DNA from: an uncultured Eubacteriales bacterium
Lineage (GTDB): Bacteria > Bacillota > Clostridia > Oscillospirales > CAG-272
Direction: 5' to 3'
Length of the DNA: 64,000 bases
Assembly: GCA_934434925.1 (NCBI GenBank)
Contig: CAKSAC010000001.1
Coordinates: forward strand, 1-64,000
Shown here: positions 1 through 7,101 of the stretch, piece after piece
Layout: each line of letters begins with the position of its first letter
How positions within the stretch are numbered: the stretch's first letter is position 1
Program-made: the position numbers and the translations under genes
Notes under the pieces: generated by a model
Database searches by the model: none
What the model was told of the DNA's origin: nothing
What the model saw: only the letters and a program-made list of their open reading frames with translations

Positions 1-209
1 CCTACGCCGTTGTGGAAGTTCTTTTTGCCGCCCAGATCGGTGCGCCAGTCGGAGAGAAAGTCTATGTACTGCCGCTGCACCTTTTCCCATGTCGCCTCCC
101 GCTCTGCCGCAGGATAATGCAAAGCAATTTTTGCCCGTATCTCTTTCTTGCAGGGCTTTGAATACAGCACATGGTTTTTGCGGTCGAATTGAAGATCCCT
201 GTCTTTCAT
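1..209 (-). CDS. Partial gene, probable L-2-amino-thiazoline-4-carboxylate hydrolase-like protein (N-terminal 69 residues)
   Basis: The gene runs off the left edge, so only the N-terminus is visible. It starts with ATG at 209 behind a GGAGGG ribosome binding site and reads MKDRDLQFDRKNHVLYSKPC, later ending in GGKKNFHNGVG at the edge. The GGKKN-FHNGVGG style segment resembles my recollection of the clostridial ATC hydrolase-like family, which is often annotated next to small methyltransferases. It lies 44 bp downstream of two methyltransferase genes on the same strand and is probably cotranscribed with them. The family call is from memory of motif appearance. The rest of the protein would be needed to confirm it. 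Confidence 0.45.
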   Translation of the reverse strand, partial: MKDRDLQFDRKNHVLYSKPCKKEIRAKIALHYPAAEREATWEKVQRQYIDFLSDWRTDLGGKKNFHNGV

Positions 210-253
210 CTGTTTGCCTCCCTCCTTGAAAATCGTGGCATACAGCAGTCATT

Positions 254-862
254 TCATCGTTTCCGCGCCGTGACGCATAGCCAACTTTTCTTTTTGTGTA
301 TCTGAACATCGTGAAAGCCCGCCTGCTCCAGATACGCTTTCAGCTCTGTGTCTTTGTAGATGGTCATGCCGCCGATGATTTCCGTCCACTTCTCGTCCCT
401 GTCCGTGTCGCCGTTGCTCTCGTTGCAGATGAGAAAGGTTCCGCCGGTCTTCAGCACCCGTCCGACCTCGCAAAAGCACTGCGGCAGATCAGGCCAGAAG
501 TAGACGGTTTCAAAAGCCGTGACCAGATCGAACTGCTCCGATTCAAACGGCAGCTCCGCCACGCTCGCGCACAGCACATCACAGCGTCCCCTCGCAACGG
601 CGGCTTTGTTGACCCTTTTTGATTTTTCAACGCTGACAGGGGAATAGTCGATCCCCCGCACAGTGCCTTTCGGACACAACTTCAACAGCCTTTTGATATT
701 CGCCCCGCCGCCACAGCCGCAGTCCAGCACTTTGGCATCCGGAGTAAGCTCCAAGAAGCGAAGTCCCCACCGTGCCACGGGGCTGTGACCGAGATTCATC
801 ATGGCAACCATGATTTTTCCGCCAAGCCCCACGGGGTTGCGGGTGTTTTCAAAAAATGACAT
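254..862 (-). CDS. Class I SAM-dependent methyltransferase
   Basis: This 202-residue protein has a Rossmann methyltransferase fold. Motif I is VLDCGCGGGANI near residues 45-56, an acidic GIDYSPVSV loop follows at about residue 75, and a LPFESEQFDLVTAFETVYFW post-I region precedes the EVGRVLKTGGTFLI strand. It belongs to the Methyltransf_11/25-type superfamily; the substrate cannot be read from sequence. The gene sits 1 bp after a second methyltransferase on the same strand, so the two are almost certainly translated from one message. The TetR gene upstream suggests inducible expression, perhaps in response to a small molecule, but this is inference. Confidence 0.85.
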   Translation of the reverse strand: MSFFENTRNPVGLGGKIMVAMMNLGHSPVARWGLRFLELTPDAKVLDCGCGGGANIKRLLKLCPKGTVRGIDYSPVSVEKSKRVNKAAVARGRCDVLCASVAELPFESEQFDLVTAFETVYFWPDLPQCFCEVGRVLKTGGTFLICNESNGDTDRDEKWTEIIGGMTIYKDTELKAYLEQAGFHDVQIHKKKSWLCVTARKR

Positions 863-863
863 A

Positions 864-1478
864 TCACACCTCCGATTTCACACATTCGGTATAAGTTAAC
901 GGGAAGGATGCTTTCAGAACAACGCTTTTCCGCACCGTCCAGCCGTTCTGCTGCAAAAAAGTCAGATATTCCTCGCTCGTCCACCTGCTGTGGAGAGGAA
1001 AGCCCGCCAGCTTCATAAAAAACGCTCTCACCTTGCTGGAAAACGAATTTCCCGCATGGGTGAAGGTCGGCGCAATCAGTACGCCGTCGTCCTTCAGCAC
1101 GCGCCCGATTTCCCGCAGAGCTTTTTCGGGCTGTGCAACAATATGCAATGCGTTGGATACAATGACCGCATCAAAGGATTTGTCCGCATAGGGCAGACGG
1201 AACATATCCTGCACCGAAAAGTGCAGCTTCGCAGAGCGGTTATCCCGTTTTGCCTCGGCGATCATCTCTGCAGAGACATCCGTCGCTTCAATATGTGCCG
1301 CCGCGTTCACGATATGTTTTGCGATCAATCCGGTGCCCGTTGCAAGCTCCAGCACCGTTTTGGTTTTTACAACCGGTCGGATCAGCGCATACATCGTTTC
1401 GTATGCCGCGCGGTCTTTGCGCATGAAGCGGTTGTAAATACGCGCATTTCTGTCCCAGAAATTTTTCTTTTCTTTCAT
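864..1478 (-). CDS. Class I SAM-dependent methyltransferase (paralogous family to its neighbour)
   Basis: This is a 204-residue methyltransferase with motif I VLELATGTGLIAKHIV, the acidic EATDVSAEMI loop, the LPYADKSFDAVIVSNALHIV segment and the REIGRVLKDDGVLIAPTF strand. The start chosen is ATG 1478 because AAAGGA lies about 9 nt upstream. An in-frame ATG 27 nt earlier has no ribosome binding site. The C-terminus (QQNGWTVRKSVVL) is typical of ubiE-like small-molecule methyltransferases. It overlaps the regulation unit of the upstream TetR gene, although a small hairpin with a T-run lies between them. Substrate unknown. Confidence 0.85.
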   Translation of the reverse strand: MKEKKNFWDRNARIYNRFMRKDRAAYETMYALIRPVVKTKTVLELATGTGLIAKHIVNAAAHIEATDVSAEMIAEAKRDNRSAKLHFSVQDMFRLPYADKSFDAVIVSNALHIVAQPEKALREIGRVLKDDGVLIAPTFTHAGNSFSSKVRAFFMKLAGFPLHSRWTSEEYLTFLQQNGWTVRKSVVLKASFPLTYTECVKSEV

Positions 1479-1545
1479 GGTTACATTCCTTTGATATTCC
1501 CCCATAGCCGAAAGTCAGTTACCCTCGGCTAACTCGCGTGGTTTT

Positions 1546-1566
1546 GAAAAACCGCATCTCTGCGGC
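1546..1566 (-). terminator. Weak intrinsic terminator after the TetR gene
   Basis: On the minus strand CCGCA-GAGA-TGCGG is followed by TTTTTC, directly after the TetR stop codon. The stem is only 5 bp, so read-through into the methyltransferase genes is likely. Confidence 0.4.
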
Positions 1567-1574
1567 TTTTCGCC

Positions 1575-2153
1575 TTATTCAAACAATTCTCTGCAGGCAC
1601 CGTACACCAGCGTTTCCAGCACCTGCGGGTATAATTCTCCGATCTGCTCCCTGTGCGAGACGGTCAGAATCAGTCCACGTACAGTCGCGGCGGCAAGAGA
1701 AGCGCCGCGCTTCGGCACAAGGTCATATTTTTCCAGAAGCTGACGGATATGCGCTTCGTCATCGTGGTAATGCACGTTTTTGACCTCATCCGGCAGTCTC
1801 TGTAAAAGCAGTTTCGCATCGTTTTCAATGAAAACCATATCGCCGGTGTCGGAAAGCCGCTTGCAGACGGCCAAAGTTGCCTTTGCCGCGCGTTTCGATT
1901 GAGACAAACCGACATTTTCGCTCAATGCGCGGTCAGCCACCTCGTAAAGCTCGGAATGGATCCCCTCCAGAACCGCAAAGAAAAGCATTTCCTTGGATTC
2001 ATAGAATTTATAGAACGAGCCTTTTGCAATGCCGACAGCCCTTGTCAGCTGATCCACGGAGGTTTTCTTCATTCCCAGCGTGACGGCGCAATGTCTCGTT
2101 TCCTTCAGTAGCGCCTTGCGGAGCTGTTCGGTTTCAAAATCTGTAAAAGCCAA
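1575..2153 (-). CDS. TetR family transcriptional regulator
   Basis: This 192-residue protein has an N-terminal TetR helix-turn-helix: KTSVDQLTRAVGIAKGSFYK followed by FYESKEMLFF is the classic recognition-helix signature at about residues 29-57. The C-terminal ligand-binding part is variable, as usual for the family. The start is TTG at 2153, with AGGAGG 7 nt upstream. It heads a minus-strand cluster with two methyltransferases and a probable ATC-hydrolase-like gene. A perfect 10-bp inverted repeat overlaps its own promoter, so autorepression is likely. The inducer is unknown. Confidence 0.88.
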   Translation of the reverse strand: MAFTDFETEQLRKALLKETRHCAVTLGMKKTSVDQLTRAVGIAKGSFYKFYESKEMLFFAVLEGIHSELYEVADRALSENVGLSQSKRAAKATLAVCKRLSDTGDMVFIENDAKLLLQRLPDEVKNVHYHDDEAHIRQLLEKYDLVPKRGASLAAATVRGLILTVSHREQIGELYPQVLETLVYGACRELFE

Positions 2154-2168
2154 GGTTGCGCCTCCTGA

Positions 2169-2200
2169 AATATGACCGTTTTGGTTCTTTCGGTCATATT
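2169..2200. promoter_or_regulatory. Probable TetR operator (10-bp perfect inverted repeat)
   Basis: AATATGACCG and CGGTCATATT are separated by 12 nt. The site abuts and overlaps the -10 box of the TetR promoter and ends just before the ribosome binding site, the usual place for an autorepressor operator. Confidence 0.7.
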
Positions 2201-2226
2201 ATATCATGCTTTTTTCTATTTTGCAA
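2198..2226 (-). promoter_or_regulatory. Sigma-A-like promoter of the TetR/methyltransferase cluster
   Basis: On the minus strand TTGCAA (2221-2226) and TATAAT (2198-2203) are separated by 17 nt, with the operator immediately downstream. Confidence 0.7.
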
Positions 2227-2562
2227 GAGGTAAGTGAAAATAATTCGCTTTTTGCTCCCGAAAAGACAAAGCGCCGATGTCGCCTTTCACGGCGAGGACA
2301 CAAACACTTCTGTGGCAGGTCGGCTCCACGATACTACTCTCTTCATTCAGAAAGTCATTAAAACGATGATTATTTTGTTCCGCAAAAACTTTTTGGTTCG
2401 ACACAAAGCAAAGGAACAATGTCTTTTCGTAGTCACGTCCGGAGCGACCTTTTACGATAACATCCGCTTGCACAGCAGCGCTAAAAAGGATACCTTTCTT
2501 ATTGCAAAAACTACTTTTTTCATTTGGGATATACCTCCGTTTTTTATTCGCCTTTCGGCAAA
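2227..2562. other. Intergenic stretch without a confident gene; one 23-codon ORF
   Basis: No recognisable product is encoded on either strand. The best candidate is a minus-strand ORF from ATG 2523 to a stop at 2452 (MKKVVFAIRKVSFLALLCKR...) with a strong GGAGG site 9-10 nt upstream. Its product is short, basic and hydrophobic. Longer ORFs here have no ribosome binding site and implausible composition. It could be the decayed start of a larger gene next to the island edge. Confidence 0.3.
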
Positions 2563-2847
2563 GACGAAAGACAAAAACCGGAGAGTTTTTATTGTCACGT
2601 TTTCTGAAAAAAGTCCACCTGATATACGGTTTTTCGTATAAGCACTTTTTGAGCATAGAAAAAGCCGAGCGGTTAAACGCCCGGCAGTTTCTTCTTTTTG
2701 CCGTTCAAATCGACTTTTATGCGAAATATTCGTTAGAAAAGAACAATACGAACTCTAACTTATCGTCAGGGTTCGTATTATTCCCTAATGGCGGAAGAGG
2801 TGGGATTCGAACCCACGAGCCCTTGCGGGCTACCTGATTTCGAGTCA
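2563..2847. repeat. Left direct repeat of the tRNA-Ser island, with a 59-nt tRNA-Ser 3' fragment
   Basis: This ~285-bp block recurs at 10213-10496 with few differences. It contains a tRNA terminator hairpin (near 2665-2690), a degenerate second hairpin and, at 2789-2847, the 3' part of a tRNA-Ser on the minus strand: CCA, the acceptor 3' strand, T arm, variable arm and anticodon arm through TGACTCGA. Identity stops three bases 5' of the anticodon loop, after which the sequence is unrelated to tRNA. This is what an attachment-site remnant in a tRNA gene looks like. Confidence 0.8.
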
Positions 2848-3307
2848 AGTGGTAAAAACCGAACTTGGCGGAATTTGACGGAAGATAACGGCAAATACAA
2901 GAACCCCGAAAATGCCGTGTTTTCAAGGCTTTGCACACCCATTTGCGTCGAAAACGCAGCGAAAATCCGAGCCCGAAAGTCTCCTCCGATTTCGCCGAGT
3001 TCTAACGGATTTTCGGGAAAGCCTATTAGAATTTTTGATAGAACCGAGCGTTTTTTCGCCTCAAAATCACGCTTTTGGCAGTGCGTGAAAAGCACCGGTT
3101 ATGCCGGACTGCACCCAAAGTCGTGTAGGTTAATTCGTTTCAAAAAGTGAATTTTCACAGAGTTTTCACTTTTTCGCTCTTGAAAGTGAAAATTCATTTT
3201 AAACACTGATAACACATATCCTCGACTAAAATAGAAGATTTATTCATTTTAGCTGGGGGTTCCATCTCTTTACTTTGAAATGTCATAAAAATTATCGCAA
3301 GTTTGTA
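2848..3307. other. Island left end without a gene; imperfect inverted repeat at 3143-3201
   Basis: No protein with recognisable features is visible. GTGAATTTTCAC (3147-3158) and GTGAAAATTCAT (3186-3197) form an 11-of-12 inverted repeat extended by flanking A and T runs, with a further TTCACTTTTT in the loop. Its role is unknown; an element end or a protein binding site are both possible. Confidence 0.4.
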
Positions 3308-3336
3308 TTGAAATGTCATTGTTATTGTGCTATAAT
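3308..3336 (+). promoter_or_regulatory. Promoter of the DUF4143 ATPase gene, with a direct repeat upstream
   Basis: TTGAAA (3308-3313) and TATAAT (3331-3336) are 17 nt apart. The 12-mer TTGAAATGTCAT occurs at 3275-3286 and again at 3308-3319 across the -35 box. The 33-bp centre-to-centre spacing is about three helical turns, which suggests a regulator binding to one face. Confidence 0.7.
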
Positions 3337-3367
3337 ACATTTGAAAAGTTTTGACGGAGGAATTTTT

Positions 3368-4717
3368 ATGCTATATCGTAAGATAGAATCTCTCATTGAA
3401 GAGCATTTAAAATCTGATTCTAAAAAGATTCTTTTAATCGACGGCGCACGTCAGATTGGCAAAACCTACATCATTAATCATGTAGGTAAAAAACTTTTTG
3501 AAAACTATATAGAAATCAATATGATTGCTGATTCTTTGGGCGACCGCCTTTTTGAAAATACTAAAACCGTTGAAGATTTTTATCTGCAAGTCAGTATGCT
3601 TGCAGGAAATAAAATGAAGAATAAAGAAAATACACTGATTTTTATTGATGAAATTCAGGCTTATCCTCATTTACTCACTCTGCTCAAATTTTTGTCGCAG
3701 GATAATAAGTTCACTTATATTGCAAGCGGATCGCTTTTAGGTGTTACGCTGTCGCAAACCACCTCGATTCCGATGGGGAGCATACGAAAGGTCAGAATGT
3801 TTCCGCTGGATTTTGAGGAATTTCTTTATGCTAACGGAATGAATGAACTTGCAATTTCCTCAATGCGCAAAAAGTTTGAGCGGTTTGAAGCATTAGATGA
3901 GTCCATGCACAATAAAATGCTGGATTTATTCCGCAAATTCTTGCTTGTAGGCGGATTGCCCGATGCGGTTAACGCCTATCTTGAAACAAAAAACATTCAA
4001 GCAGTCCGCAATATACAAGATGAAATTCATGATTACTATGCTACAGATGCTTCAAAATATGATGATGAAATGAAATTGAAGATTCGTAGAATTTATGACC
4101 TTATCCCCTCTAATATGGAAAATAAGAAAAAAAGAATTGTTGTACAAAGCATTGAGAACAAGAGGGGCAAGACGTTCAATAACTATGCAGATGAATTCGA
4201 TTATCTTATAAGCGCAGGTATCGCACTGAATGTTCAGGCGATTTCTAACCCGACATTCCCCCTGATCGAATCTACCGGAAAGAATCTGCTGAAACTTTAT
4301 CTGAATGATGTCGGTATTCTTACGAGTATTCTTTATGGAAATAACATCCGAGCTGTGCTGAATGATGAGAGAAGTATCAATCTGGGATCTGTTTATGAAA
4401 CAGTTGTTGCCAGCGAATTAATCGCTCATGGTCATAAACTCTTTTATTATGACAATCGAAGCAAGGGTGAGGTTGATTATCTTATTGATGATTATGATAG
4501 CCTTTCTGCCGTGCCGATTGAAGTAAAGTCCGGTAAGGACTATACCGTGCATAGCGCATTGAACACATTTGTTCAAAACGAAGATTATCATATCAAAAAA
4601 GCATTCGTTGTATCTAACGAAAGAAATGTCACACAAAACGGCAAAATAACTTATATACCAATCTACTATATTATGTTTTTTAACGCTGATTGGGGCAATA
4701 ATAATTTGCAGTTCTAA
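3368..4717 (+). CDS. AAA ATPase with C-terminal DUF4143 (nuclease-like) domain
   Basis: This 449-residue protein has a Walker A motif DGARQIGKT (residues 25-33) and Walker B IFIDEIQ (about 91-97), followed by SGSLLGV and the FPLDFEEFLYANG segment typical of the AAA_14/DUF4143 family. Near the C-terminus, GEVDYLIDD and PIEVKSGKDY (about 367-388) match the PD-(D/E)XK-like core of these proteins. The start is ATG 3368 behind GACGGAGG; a longer upstream reading has no ribosome binding site. The biological role of this large family is not settled. It is AT-rich like the restriction genes that follow and lies inside the tRNA-Ser island. Confidence 0.85.
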   Translation: MLYRKIESLIEEHLKSDSKKILLIDGARQIGKTYIINHVGKKLFENYIEINMIADSLGDRLFENTKTVEDFYLQVSMLAGNKMKNKENTLIFIDEIQAYPHLLTLLKFLSQDNKFTYIASGSLLGVTLSQTTSIPMGSIRKVRMFPLDFEEFLYANGMNELAISSMRKKFERFEALDESMHNKMLDLFRKFLLVGGLPDAVNAYLETKNIQAVRNIQDEIHDYYATDASKYDDEMKLKIRRIYDLIPSNMENKKKRIVVQSIENKRGKTFNNYADEFDYLISAGIALNVQAISNPTFPLIESTGKNLLKLYLNDVGILTSILYGNNIRAVLNDERSINLGSVYETVVASELIAHGHKLFYYDNRSKGEVDYLIDDYDSLSAVPIEVKSGKDYTVHSALNTFVQNEDYHIKKAFVVSNERNVTQNGKITYIPIYYIMFFNADWGNNNLQF

Positions 4718-4863
4718 AATGAAAGTGTTATGGGTAAATCGCCCTCGGTGCTCGGCATATCCTCTGTGCTCTACATGAGCGAGCGCCTTTCTGCCTTCGA
4801 CAGAGATAACCTCATCGTCTCGATTTGGATGATATAATTGTTTTTTGAAAGCGAGTAATATAA

Positions 4864-5010
4864 ATGGAAAAATCAAAAGTAACCGGTTGCCAGCTATTAA
4901 TTGACCCAAACACTCAAAAAATATATACGGTATCGCAGTTTCGTGCTATGAATTGCTATTATGAAGATATTATGGAGATTGAAGATAATTATAATGTACT
5001 CACATTATAA
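4864..5010 (+). CDS. Small ORF, 48 residues, unknown
   Basis: The ORF reads MEKSKVTGCQLLIDPNTQKI and ends in ...IEDNYNVLTL. Composition is protein-like, acidic and without membrane segments. It lies between the ATPase and the type III methylase, in the same direction. The upstream ribosome binding site is weak (GAAAGCGAG), so expression is uncertain. The remaining bases between 4718 and 5188 show no other gene. I do not recognise the product. Confidence 0.35.
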   Translation: MEKSKVTGCQLLIDPNTQKIYTVSQFRAMNCYYEDIMEIEDNYNVLTL

Positions 5011-5188
5011 CTGAAATTAAAGGAATAATATCCAGAAATACGTACTTATAATTTAAAGTTCGAGGAAATCTAATAACATTATTTATAACAACACACATGC
5101 GTGTCAGGGTTAAGTCCGTATTGTGGGACACTGATTTCAGTATACTTTTTATAAAGGCTTTATAGAAATTATCAGGAGGATGATTAAA

Positions 5189-7090
5189 ATGCTTAGTAAG
5201 GCTGAGAAAGACTATATTATAGATTTGTTGGAAAATGGAGAGAATATCCCCGAGGATTTCAAGCATAAATTATTTCCCATTGAACACAAAGAATATGAGC
5301 TTGCATATGCTGGGAAAATGCGTAAAGAAGACTTGCTTGCGAACGATGATGGTTCATTTCCTGTGCCGCTTCAAATAGAGAAGGTTTTTAACGGTGATGA
5401 ACATCCAGCTTTTGATGATGGGTGGCGAAACATGGTTGTATTTGGCGATAATCTGCAGTTTTTAAAAACAATATACAAGAACGAAGATTCTGTTATAAAA
5501 GATAAAGTGAGAGGAAAAGTTAAATTAATATATATTGACCCGCCTTTTGCAACATCTGATGAGTTTAAAAACAAAGAAGGCGCAAAAGCATATAACGATA
5601 AAAAACTTGGAGCTGAATTTATAGAATTTATTCGCAGACGACTTATTTTAGCAAGGGAGATTTTAGCAGATGATGGCTCTATATTTGTGCACCTTGATCA
5701 AAAAATGGGACATTATATCAAAATCGTAATGGACGAAGTTTTTGGTAAGAATAATTTAAAAAATGAAATTATTTGGTTCTATCCAAGTGGTGGCGATAAA
5801 ACTAAATATTTTCAACGTAAGCACGATGTTATTTTATATTATTCTAAAACTAGCAATTATTATTTTGATCAAAATGCCGCCATGGTTCCATACACGGAAA
5901 AACAACGAAAAAGATTCAAAGAATATGATGAAGAAACGCAACGGTATTTTTATTGGAATGTCAACCCCCGAGGTGAGCGAGTAAAAACATATTTAAAAGA
6001 CGGTATAATTGATTATGATGTATGGAATATCGGAATTGATGCTTCAAAAAACAAATATCCGACTCAAAAACCAGAGCAATTACTTAAAAGAATCATAGAA
6101 ACCACAACACAAAAAGGCGATATAGTAATGGATTTTTTCTGTGGTTCTGGCAGAACCGCGGAAGTCGCTGAAAAATTGGGTAGAAAATGGATTACATGCG
6201 ATATCGGTAAATTATCATTTTATACAGTACAAAGGCGTATACTAAAGATTTCTGAATCCAAGTCTTTAACTAAAAAATCTGCAAAATATAAAAAGGCTCC
6301 GAAAGCCTTTATTACTTGCTCATTAGGAAATTATGATTTGAAAGAGGCGTTGGATTTAGAGTATAGTAAATATAAAGAATTTGTTTCGGGATTATTTGAT
6401 ATTGAACTTAAAGAGCATAAGATCGGCGGTTACTCTTTTGAAGGGAAAAAAGATGATAACCCAGTTGTAATTTTTAATTATAATCTCCATAAAGAATCCA
6501 ATGTGGATGAATCTTTTATATCAGATATTAATAATCATATAGGCAAACGAATGAGTGGAGGGAGGGTTTATATTGTATCACCCACTACGCGAGTTGATTA
6601 TATCGCTGATTATGAAGAACTTGATGGAATTAGATATTACTTTTTAAAAATACCTTATCAAATAATAAAAGAACTCCATCAAAAAGATTTTAAGAAATTT
6701 AGACAACCCCGTTCAAAAGAAAATGTAAACGCATTAGATGATTCTATTGGATTTTCTTTTAATAGGACACCAATAGTAGAAAGTAGTATAAAATGTACAA
6801 AAGATAAAGTTATAATTACAATTTTGAAGTTTTCTTCAGTTGAACCAAGAACATCTAAAACAGAAGAAGAAAAGGCAATGAATGGTTTTGATTTGTTATC
6901 TGCAGTGTTTATTGACAAGAACTATAATGACACTGAGTTCGTTATGACCGATGCGATGTTTGCTGAAGAAATGTTATCCAAAGATAATAAATTTAAAATT
7001 GAATTGAAAAAGTCTGAGGTTGGTAAAAAAATTATGATTGTTTATACCGACATATTTGGCAATGATCTTATGGAAAGTTTTACTATATAA
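5189..7090 (+). CDS. mod: Type III restriction-modification system methyltransferase (Mod)
   Basis: This 633-residue amino-methyltransferase has motif IV DPPF (residues 117-120, a DPPY variant) before motif I DFFCGSGRTAEVAEKLGRKW (about 315-334). That order marks a beta-class N6-adenine/N4-cytosine enzyme as in type III Mod subunits. The region between them, and the C-terminal third, should hold target recognition and subunit contacts. The start is ATG 5189, because the AGGAGG at 5174-5179 is too close to the ATG at 5180. The res gene follows after 11 bp. The product should methylate one strand of an asymmetric site and form a complex with Res; the specificity cannot be read from sequence. 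Confidence 0.92.
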   Translation: MLSKAEKDYIIDLLENGENIPEDFKHKLFPIEHKEYELAYAGKMRKEDLLANDDGSFPVPLQIEKVFNGDEHPAFDDGWRNMVVFGDNLQFLKTIYKNEDSVIKDKVRGKVKLIYIDPPFATSDEFKNKEGAKAYNDKKLGAEFIEFIRRRLILAREILADDGSIFVHLDQKMGHYIKIVMDEVFGKNNLKNEIIWFYPSGGDKTKYFQRKHDVILYYSKTSNYYFDQNAAMVPYTEKQRKRFKEYDEETQRYFYWNVNPRGERVKTYLKDGIIDYDVWNIGIDASKNKYPTQKPEQLLKRIIETTTQKGDIVMDFFCGSGRTAEVAEKLGRKWITCDIGKLSFYTVQRRILKISESKSLTKKSAKYKKAPKAFITCSLGNYDLKEALDLEYSKYKEFVSGLFDIELKEHKIGGYSFEGKKDDNPVVIFNYNLHKESNVDESFISDINNHIGKRMSGGRVYIVSPTTRVDYIADYEELDGIRYYFLKIPYQIIKELHQKDFKKFRQPRSKENVNALDDSIGFSFNRTPIVESSIKCTKDKVIITILKFSSVEPRTSKTEEEKAMNGFDLLSAVFIDKNYNDTEFVMTDAMFAEEMLSKDNKFKIELKKSEVGKKIMIVYTDIFGNDLMESFTI

Positions 7091-7101
7091 GGAGGTTTAA
7101 C

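Noticed and set aside
2778..3150. ORFs over the tRNA-Ser fragment and island left end
   Set aside because: They read through tRNA sequence and have no plausible product or start site.
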